Assembly (NCBI GenBank): GCA_903879975.1
Contig: CAIRNL010000388.1
Location: 1-5,246 of the forward strand
DNA from: an uncultured Chloroflexota bacterium
Lineage (GTDB): Bacteria; Chloroflexota; Anaerolineae; Caldilineales; Caldilineaceae
Reading direction: 5' to 3'
DNA: 5,246 nt
Shown here in pieces: positions 1 through 5,246 of this stretch (positions within the stretch are counted from its first letter, which is position 1; each line of letters opens with the position of its first letter). The position numbers were made by a program, and so were the translations under genes. The notes beneath the pieces were generated by a model. The model had not been told where the DNA came from and made no database searches. It was given only the letters and a program-made list of their open reading frames with translations.

Positions 1-716
1 GCGACCTGTGCGCCGCAGCGGGCGATGGCGCCTTCGCCGCCGCGCTTGAGTGCCACACAGGGTACGTATGCGGCCAGGTGGTCGAGACCCTCCTGCCATG
101 TCGCGCCGCGACCAATGGCCTTCCCCTCGGTTTCGTTCGGCAGAAAAATATCGACGTGTGCCAGCGCGCCCTCAATGCCGCCATCCCACTGTTCGGTCGG
201 GTCGTAGTTGGTATCGAGCGAGACAGTCAGGCCACAGCGTCGGGCTTCGGCAAACAGATGGGGCACATCCGGCCGCAGGGCGTCGAGCATATAGTAGCTG
301 CCCATGTGCAGATGGCGGGCGCGCCGCACGATCGACCAGTCGACGTCGGCGGACGCAAGGATACCGAGCGTGCCCAGGTAAGTGAGCATGGCGCGATCGA
401 CACCGCGCGAGAGCACCGTCGTCAGCCCGGTCTTGACACGTTCGTCGCGGCGCACGCCGGCAATGTCGATACCGCGCGCCTGCAACGTATCCAGCAGGTA
501 ATCGCCGATGGGATCGCGGCCCACCATCCCGACAAAAGCCACGCGCAGGCCAAGCCGCGCTGCGCCACAGGCGAAAATGGAGGTCGAGCCGCCCATCGTG
601 AGCGTGGCGTCGTCGATCAGTTTTTCCACCTGGCCGAAGAGCGGCGCCACGTCGCCCGCCAGAATCAGATCGGCGTTGAGATCGCCGACTGCAACCACAT
701 CCAAGGTTCTTGACAT
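1..716 (-). CDS. PfkB-family carbohydrate kinase, C-terminus cut by window edge
   Basis: This is an ATP-dependent sugar or sugar-phosphate kinase of the ribokinase/PfkB fold, cytosolic. 238 codons are visible; the family is usually about 300-330 residues. Seen: N-terminal strand with GDLNADLI (residues 11-18); the Gly-Gly substrate-lid region MGGSTSIFACGAARLG (41-56), corresponding to PfkB signature 1; LDTNYDP (167-173); LPNETE (192-197), the usual N-x-x-E site; and KRGGEGA (224-230), equivalent to the K-x-G-x-x-G strand. The GAGD motif with the catalytic Asp should lie beyond the left edge. The ATG at 716 is the only possible start, because an in-frame TGA lies six codons upstream. The ribosome site (GAAAGAG) is weak and sits inside a perfect palindrome. 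The gene is last in view of the operon and probably phosphorylates the sugar released by the GH4 enzyme. Family assignment is firm; the substrate is unknown. Confidence 0.93.
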   Translation of the reverse strand, partial: MSRTLDVVAVGDLNADLILAGDVAPLFGQVEKLIDDATLTMGGSTSIFACGAARLGLRVAFVGMVGRDPIGDYLLDTLQARGIDIAGVRRDERVKTGLTTVLSRGVDRAMLTYLGTLGILASADVDWSIVRRARHLHMGSYYMLDALRPDVPHLFAEARRCGLTVSLDTNYDPTEQWDGGIEGALAHVDIFLPNETEGKAIGRGATWQEGLDHLAAYVPCVALKRGGEGAIARCGAQV

Positions 717-718
717 GC

Positions 719-732
719 AAAGAGCGCTCTTT
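719..732. promoter_or_regulatory. 14-bp perfect palindrome over the kinase ribosome-binding region
   Basis: AAAGAGCGCTCTTT reads the same on both strands. It ends two bases before the kinase ATG and contains the only Shine-Dalgarno-like bases (AAAGAG). As DNA, the central CpG resembles LacI-family operators. As RNA, it could fold into a short hairpin (AAAGA / TCTTT around GCGC) that hides the ribosome site. The palindrome is seen directly; any regulatory role is inference. A chance palindrome cannot be excluded. Confidence 0.4.
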
Positions 733-849
733 CAACGCAGGGGCAAGGGGTAGGCAAACGGCAGAGCGGAGCAGGATGGCAAGTCTTTCTGTGCGTACCC
801 CTATGCGCCCAGATTCCTTCCTGCAACAGGATGGATGCAGTCAACCGAA

Positions 850-2184
850 TCACCACTGCAAGTAGCGCGCCTGCGCTGCCAGCAGATCGTCTGCGAGGGC
901 AGCAGCCTGGTCAATGGAGCTCACGGCGCCGTCGAGCACCAGCGCCTGCACAAACCGGTCGCGCGATCGCTCCAGCGCGGCCTCGACGATCACCTCCACC
1001 CACTGGTAACGCGTGGCCAGTGTTCCGGTCAGCGCAGCAGGCATGGCCTGCTGCGGCAATGCGGTGATCCCATGCAGATCGACCCGTGCAGGGCCTTCGA
1101 CGACGGCGTCGCGCGGCCATGTTGGCGCCTGGCCCGTGTTGGGCAGGTTGGCGGAGACGATCAGGCCGGCATCGGTGCGCACGGCGTGGATAATGTCCAT
1201 CACCTGCTCGTGCTCTCCGCCAAACTGCATCAGGTACTCCGGCGGCAGCGGATCGTCGCTTTCAGCCACGGCCTGCATCTCGGCAAAAGTGGCATCTCCG
1301 CCGGCAATCGTCCCCTCGAAGCTGAATACATCGACGCCCAGCCGCTTGTGCCAGTAGCTGCCGTCGCGGAAGAACTGTGGAAAGAACTCGGTCACATGGC
1401 GGTCGAGTACCGCAGGGAAAGCGCCAAACCAGTGCATGAGCCGCCAGGTGAAGGGATTGTCCTCCGGTGACTCGTAGGGACTATCGCCGGTTGGCTCATA
1501 CAGCGGTGGTTCGGCTGAGCGGGCAGCGGCGATGGCGCGCAGCTGGGGCATAGCATCTTCTTCATTCACGGTGACGTGGGTGAACCACGTCAGGTGGTTG
1601 ATGCCAGTCGCTTCATAGCGTAGGTCGGCCATCTCGGCATCGAGTGCGCGCGCCAGGTAGCGGGCGGTTTCCATGACGCCATGGCAGAGGCCGACAACCG
1701 GCGCGCCGGTTGCCTTGCGAATTGCGCGACAGACGGGCGCCATGGGATTGCCATAATTGAAAAAGAGCGCATCAGGCGCCAGGTCCAGCACGTCACGGGC
1801 GATGTCGACCATCGCAGGAATCATGCGCAACGCGCGCGAAGAGCCGCCCGGCCCCACCGTGTCGCCTACCGGCGCATAGATGCCATAGCGCCGCGGCACG
1901 AAGACATCCTGCTCCCAGGCACGGCGACCGCCCACGCCAACCGTACAAATGACGGCCGTAGCGCCCGGCAGGACTGTGCGGCGATCGGGTGCAACGTGCA
2001 GGGTCAGCGGCGCGGCGGAGGCAGCGATCATCTTCTGCGCCAGCCGCAATGCGACGTGGAGAGCGCCAGGGTTGGGGTCGACCAGGGCCACGTCAGCTGG
2101 TTTGCCCAGGCGAATCAGGTCGGCGATAAGGCCGGCGGTAAACACTGCGCTGCCGGCGCCGATGAGCACGATACGTTCGTCCAT
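850..2184 (-). CDS. GH4-family NAD- and metal-dependent glycoside hydrolase
   Basis: This is a cytosolic glycosidase of family GH4, which cleaves by oxidation at C3, elimination and re-addition of water, using NAD+ and a divalent metal, usually Mn2+. It has 444 residues, a normal length. Seen: Rossmann motif IGAGSAVFTAGL (8-19); the acidic strand end LVDPN (34-38); NYGNPM (143-148); LCHGV (166-170); GINHLTWF (194-201). By homology Cys167 and His197 hold the metal. Further conserved blocks are HVTEFFPQFF and, near the C-terminus, NLPNTGQAP. The Cys-His-Gly-Val motif differs from the Cys-Asp-Met-Pro and Cys-Asn-(Val/Ile)-Pro motifs of 6-phospho-glycosidases, so an unphosphorylated substrate is likely. 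From memory, CHGx has been linked to alpha-glucuronidase-type members, but the substrate remains open. The ATG is preceded by AGAGG with 6-nt spacing. The gene follows the SIS gene by 114 bp. Confidence 0.94.
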   Translation of the reverse strand: MDERIVLIGAGSAVFTAGLIADLIRLGKPADVALVDPNPGALHVALRLAQKMIAASAAPLTLHVAPDRRTVLPGATAVICTVGVGGRRAWEQDVFVPRRYGIYAPVGDTVGPGGSSRALRMIPAMVDIARDVLDLAPDALFFNYGNPMAPVCRAIRKATGAPVVGLCHGVMETARYLARALDAEMADLRYEATGINHLTWFTHVTVNEEDAMPQLRAIAAARSAEPPLYEPTGDSPYESPEDNPFTWRLMHWFGAFPAVLDRHVTEFFPQFFRDGSYWHKRLGVDVFSFEGTIAGGDATFAEMQAVAESDDPLPPEYLMQFGGEHEQVMDIIHAVRTDAGLIVSANLPNTGQAPTWPRDAVVEGPARVDLHGITALPQQAMPAALTGTLATRYQWVEVIVEAALERSRDRFVQALVLDGAVSSIDQAAALADDLLAAQARYLQW

Positions 2185-2298
2185 GAGGAGCCTCTATTTC
2201 ATAGCGGTGTGTGCGGCGCCGCGCACCATCCAGCGCCGGGAAAAGATGTAGGTCACCCGAATGGGGAGCGACACAGGCACTATAGACACCCGACCGGA

Positions 2299-3345
<1,047 letters not shown>

Positions 3346-3351
3346 AGAATT

Positions 3352-3357
3352 CACCTC
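3352..3357 (-). promoter_or_regulatory. Shine-Dalgarno site that decides the SIS gene start
   Basis: GAGGTG on the minus strand lies 6 nt upstream of the ATG at 3345. The longer reading from 3381 would place this site inside the coding region and has no comparable site of its own, so the shorter 348-residue protein is preferred. Confidence 0.8.
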
Positions 3358-3426
3358 GACTGATACAAAGTTGGACATCACTGTCTGGCAGGCACACGTA
3401 CAAAGCGCAAGGAATGGATGTCCTTT

Positions 3427-4206
3427 TCATATGACATGAACGTCGATCCCAGCCAAACGCAACGCCGCCACCATATCGGCCGGTGCCGCTGCATCGGTCA
3501 CGAGCACATCGATGGCTTCGACCGGTGCGACAAAAACCGTGGAAATGCGTCCGAACTTGGTGTGGTCGGCCACGATGATCGTCTCGCTGGCTACGCGCAA
3601 AATTTCGCGGTCGACCAGGCTCTCTTCCAGCGCGTTGTTGGTCAGTCCCTGCTCTAGGTCAATGGCGCGAATGCCAAAGATCACCTTGATCGCACGCAAC
3701 TCAGCTAGCGAGCGCATGGTGAGAGTCCCCACCAGCGAGCTCTCACTGCTGCGCACCATCCCCCCGAGCAGGATCAGCTCCACGCCCGGCGCATCGGCCA
3801 GCGCATTGACGACGAGCAGTGAATTGGTGAAGACTGTCAGATTGCGCCGATCGCGCAGCAGATGAGCCACCTCCATGACCGTGGTACCGCTGCTCAAGAA
3901 GACGGTTTCGCCGTCGGCAATGAGGCTGGCCGTGGCTGCTGCGATACGCTTTTTTTCCTCAGCCTGCTCCGCCGCGCGCTGCAGGACAGGTGGTTCCGGC
4001 GGCGTACGGCGCATGGCAATGGCGCCGCCATGCACGCGCTGGACCTTGCCTTCGCCGGCCAGCACCTCGAGGTCGCGACGCGCCGTTGCCGGGCTGACAG
4101 CAAAGTGATCGATGATCTCCGGCACGCTGACGCGCTCACGCTGTTCGATCCAGGCAAGCAGGCGGCGCTGGCGTTCCGTGGCAGATTCAACCAGGGTGTC
4201 GGCCAT
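3427..4206 (-). CDS. DeoR/GlpR-family transcriptional regulator of the sugar operon
   Basis: This is a DNA-binding repressor (259 residues, typical length) that responds to a phosphorylated sugar. Seen: an N-terminal winged helix-turn-helix, residues 11-61, with the DeoR signature SVPEIIDHFAVSPATARRDL (27-46) and the wing VQRVHGGA (55-62). The C-terminal effector domain has the phosphosugar-binding loop SSGTT (105-109), FTNSL (126-130), LLGG (146-149), the GLTN region (187-190) and ADHTKFGR (213-220), all standard in the family. An in-frame TGA three codons before the ATG at 4206 rules out a longer start; the Shine-Dalgarno match there is weak. It is first in the operon, directly behind a promoter overlapped by phased TGATTG repeats, which suggests that it represses its own operon. 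The inducer is likely the phosphosugar made or used by the kinase and the SIS enzyme. Confidence 0.95.
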   Translation of the reverse strand: MADTLVESATERQRRLLAWIEQRERVSVPEIIDHFAVSPATARRDLEVLAGEGKVQRVHGGAIAMRRTPPEPPVLQRAAEQAEEKKRIAAATASLIADGETVFLSSGTTVMEVAHLLRDRRNLTVFTNSLLVVNALADAPGVELILLGGMVRSSESSLVGTLTMRSLAELRAIKVIFGIRAIDLEQGLTNNALEESLVDREILRVASETIIVADHTKFGRISTVFVAPVEAIDVLVTDAAAPADMVAALRLAGIDVHVI

Positions 4207-4231
4207 GACAGATCATCCACAGGCCACAAAA

Positions 4232-4267
4232 CAATCACACTCAATCAAATTCAATCATACACATTCA
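4232..4267 (-). promoter_or_regulatory. Probable DeoR operator: four hexamers on a 10-bp repeat
   Basis: On the minus strand TGAATG (4267-4262), TGATTG (4257-4252), TGATTG (4247-4242) and TGATTG (4237-4232) start exactly 10 bp apart. They therefore lie on one face of the helix, between the -10 box and the DeoR start codon. Direct repeats of TTTGATT-like words at about 10-bp spacing are typical of sugar-responsive DeoR regulators. A further TGATTG (4300-4295) overlaps the -35 box but sits 33 bp from the nearest array member, off the 10-bp grid. Binding at this place would block transcription from the adjacent promoter. Confidence 0.75.
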
Positions 4268-4268
4268 C

Positions 4269-4297
4269 AAAATAGCACGTAGTAATGCGGATGTCAA
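4269..4297 (-). promoter_or_regulatory. Sigma-70-type promoter of the deoR-SIS-GH4-kinase operon
   Basis: On the minus strand TTGACA (4297-4292), a perfect -35 hexamer, is followed after 17 bp by TATTTT (4274-4269), a 4 of 6 match to the -10 hexamer. A run of seven T lies just upstream of the -35. The expected transcription start is near 4262, giving a leader of about 55 nt before the DeoR ATG. No comparably good promoter was seen in the gaps between the downstream genes. Confidence 0.7.
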
Positions 4298-4332
4298 TCA
4301 CTAAAAAAACAGATTCAGGCGATCGGGCGCAG

Positions 4333-4354
4333 GGTGTGCGTCAGAATTTTGGAT
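4333..4354 (+). repeat. Terminal inverted repeat of the IS relic, left copy
   Basis: It begins GGTGTGCGTCAGA and ends TTGGAT. It matches the inverted right copy at 20 of 22 positions, with mismatches at repeat positions 14 and 16. A third G directly outside (4332) gives a GGG end, as I recall being common in this IS family. The repeat overlaps the final base of the transposase stop codon. Confidence 0.85.
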
Positions 4355-5017
4355 TAGGTTCGGAAGCGGGTCCGCCCGATCGGTGCATGGCGCCAGGGAT
4401 GGTTAGCCGCTGGACGGTGCTTGACTGTTGCCGTGGCTGCAGTATCGGCTGCTGGCGGCTGGTCAGCCGTTGGGGCAGGTGCTGGCGGCACCGCAGCCAA
4501 GTGGGGTGCCATTGCTGCGGCGAAGCGGCGGTCTTCCTTGGCTTGCCGGCGTTGTTGGCAGCGGCGGCGGCGTTGCAGGGCCGTTTGGGTGCGCAGGTGC
4601 GATTCGATTGGCGCACAGGGCGTTTTGCACTCCAGGGTGGCCACAGCTTCGTCTTACACCGCAACATAGGCGGCGCCAGCACCTTCGGTGGCGCGTCGGG
4701 CACTCCCCGCACTGGCTTGAACCCCAACCAGCGCATGCAACGTCTTCACCGCTTTGGCAAAGGGCAGCCATGCACTCAACTGCGCCAGACTCTCATACCG
4801 ATGCGGGGTGTACTTACTGGGCAGCAACCCCAATTCCTGGTCCAGAGGGGAAAAAAGCTGCCCCGCAGGCAGGAGAGTGTGCATATTGCCGCTTGAGTTT
4901 GAGGGCCTTGCCCCCATACGTTAGGCCATCCAACTCGACTTCCATCTCCCGCAGCGTCGCCTTCGGGTGTTGTTGCCGCCACTCCGTCGTGCCACTGATC
5001 AACTCGAGCTCATTCAT
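4354..5017 (-). pseudogene. Decayed ISKra4-family transposase
   Basis: The reading starts at ATG 5017, with AGGAG (5029-5025) upstream, as MNELELISGTTEW, and continues to about residue 31 with family-like WRQQHPKATLREMEVELD. It then jumps straight to LTYGGKALKLKRQYAH, skipping the segment that normally carries the first zinc-knuckle CPxCG. The second knuckle reads SPACG, so its first Cys is gone. A one-base shift at a T6 run (4856-4851) moves the frame; the new frame gives PLDQELGLLPSKYTP, LSAWLPFAKAVKTL and GAGAAYVAV, which are typical blocks. A TAA (4656-4654) interrupts it. The same frame then resumes as DEAVATLE and passes into a low-complexity Arg/Ala/Pro tail with ANHPWRHAPIG, which I take to be the C-terminal tail, so the catalytic DDE core is deleted. 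Family recognition is from memory of related proteins and was not confirmed by a search. Confidence 0.8.
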
Positions 5018-5063
5018 CGCAATTCTCCTCTCTTTGCTTCGGCTCCCCCTTAGCTTACACCCG

Positions 5064-5085
5064 ATCCAACAATCTGACGCACACC
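5064..5085 (-). repeat. Terminal inverted repeat of the IS relic, right copy
   Basis: On the minus strand it begins GGTGTGCGTCAGA and ends TTGGAT, pairing with 4333-4354. It lies 46 bp upstream of the transposase ATG, the usual place for the promoter-side end of such an element. Confidence 0.85.
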
Positions 5086-5096
5086 TCAAGTGAGGA

Positions 5097-5246
5097 TTAT
5101 TCGCTTCCGGCCGACCTCTGCGCAGGCGGCGGAGGCAGCGGCTCGGCATCGACCCTGTGCGTGCCGTGCAGCAGGGTGATCCGGAGGGGCGGTGTGTGTG
5201 CGGCGCGCCGACGGTGGCGCTGGGTCTGTGCGTCATGCTGCGTCCC
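5097..5246 (-). CDS. Possible C-terminal end of an unidentified gene
   Basis: Reading inward from the right edge on the minus strand, 49 codons are open before TAA (5099-5097). Base use in this frame looks coding: by my count about 80% G/C at first and third positions and about 61% at the second. The peptide contains a strand-like LRITLLHGTHRVDAEPL followed by a Pro-rich, Ser-Gly-Glu ending tail. No start codon or domain is visible, and GC-rich DNA often shows open frames by chance, so this is tentative. The stop lies 12 bp from the IS end, so the element would have inserted just behind this gene. Confidence 0.35.
   Translation of the reverse strand, partial: GTQHDAQTQRHRRRAAHTPPLRITLLHGTHRVDAEPLPPPPAQRSAGSE

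Larger units (their letters stand above)
4333..5085 (-). mobile_element. Internally deleted ISKra4-like insertion sequence relic
   Basis: A 753-bp unit is bounded by 22-bp imperfect inverted repeats and filled by transposase remnants on the minus strand. Intact single-gene members of this family are much longer (well over 1 kb), so roughly half is missing. No clear target-site duplication could be seen next to the repeats: bases left of 4333 (GGGCGCAG) and right of 5085 (TCAAGTGA) do not match. The element stops 35 bp short of the -35 box of the sugar operon. It cannot move by itself, but with both ends kept it could in principle be mobilised in trans, like a MITE. Confidence 0.8.

Noticed and set aside
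746..802. 7-bp inverted repeat AGGGGTA / TACCCCT in the GH4-kinase gap, and a small TCCTG / CAGGA hairpin at 819-831
   Set aside because: The arms are short, the first pair has a 43-nt loop, and there is no T run; neither supports a terminator or a riboswitch.
2211..2226. Hairpin GTGCG / CGCAC with a 6-nt loop in the SIS-GH4 gap
   Set aside because: The stem is only 5 bp and no T run follows on the minus strand, so it does not qualify as a terminator. GC-rich DNA gives such stems often.
2194..2229. An 11-codon leader peptide frame ahead of the GH4 gene, ending at the GH4 ribosome site
   Set aside because: It has no good Shine-Dalgarno site, shows no run of regulatory codons, and is short enough to arise by chance.
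3346..3381. Longer start for the SIS gene at 3381 (12 extra residues)
   Set aside because: The ATG at 3345 has a strong GAGGTG site 6 nt upstream and gives the normal family N-terminus; the upstream ATGs have no comparable site.
3373..3423. 7-bp inverted repeat GGACATC / GATGTCC in the deoR-SIS gap
   Set aside because: The 37-nt loop and lack of a T run argue against a terminator; it may be chance.
4845..4860. Programmed -1 frameshifting at the T TTT TTC heptamer in the transposase remnant
   Set aside because: The heptamer is in the right phase for -1 slippage, but the frame that restores the transposase is +1, not -1. The element also carries a deletion and a stop codon, so a mutation explains the shift better.
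4285..4896. Plus-strand open frames of 82 to 221 codons across the IS relic
   Set aside because: They run antisense to transposase remnants bounded by inverted repeats, have low-complexity Ala/Arg/Gly composition and show no recognisable motifs.
4318..5100. Target-site duplication flanking the IS relic
   Set aside because: The bases directly outside the two inverted repeats do not match; only a loose TCA-rich resemblance is seen and it does not abut both ends.

Overview
The window is GC-rich, and every convincing gene lies on the minus strand, so it reads right to left. Codon choice is strongly G/C at third positions. The mix of an ISKra4-type insertion sequence remnant, a DeoR-type regulator, a GH4 glycosidase and a PfkB kinase suggests a free-living heterotrophic bacterium. 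Chloroflexota is my best guess, but it rests on protein style and not on a marker gene.

Layout from right to left. Positions 5246-5097 may hold the last 49 codons of an unidentified gene. Positions 5085-4333 are a 753-bp insertion-sequence relic. It is bounded by 22-bp inverted repeats (20 of 22 identical) and contains a decayed, internally deleted ISKra4-like transposase. Just 35 bp beyond it is a strong-looking promoter (TTGACA, 17 bp, TATTTT), followed by four hexamers of the TGATTG type spaced exactly 10 bp apart. I read these as the operator of the DeoR-family regulator encoded next (4206-3427). Then come an AgaS/GlmS-like double-SIS phosphosugar isomerase or deaminase (3345-2299), a GH4 NAD- and metal-dependent glycosidase (2184-850), and a PfkB sugar kinase (716 to the left edge, C-terminus missing).

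The four genes are co-oriented, with gaps of 81, 114 and 133 bp. No convincing terminator or second promoter was seen, so they probably form one sugar-catabolic operon. The simplest reading is that the GH4 enzyme releases a monosaccharide, the PfkB enzyme phosphorylates it, the SIS enzyme isomerises or deaminates the phosphosugar, and the DeoR protein represses the operon until a phosphosugar appears. The substrate cannot be fixed from sequence alone. An amino sugar or a uronic acid derivative is plausible from the SIS type and the GH4 Cys-His-Gly-Val motif.

I do not see an unprecedented defence or mobile system. The observations most worth following are the 10-bp-phased operator, the 14-bp perfect palindrome over the kinase ribosome-binding site, the IS relic abutting the operon promoter, and the unassigned GH4-SIS-PfkB pathway.
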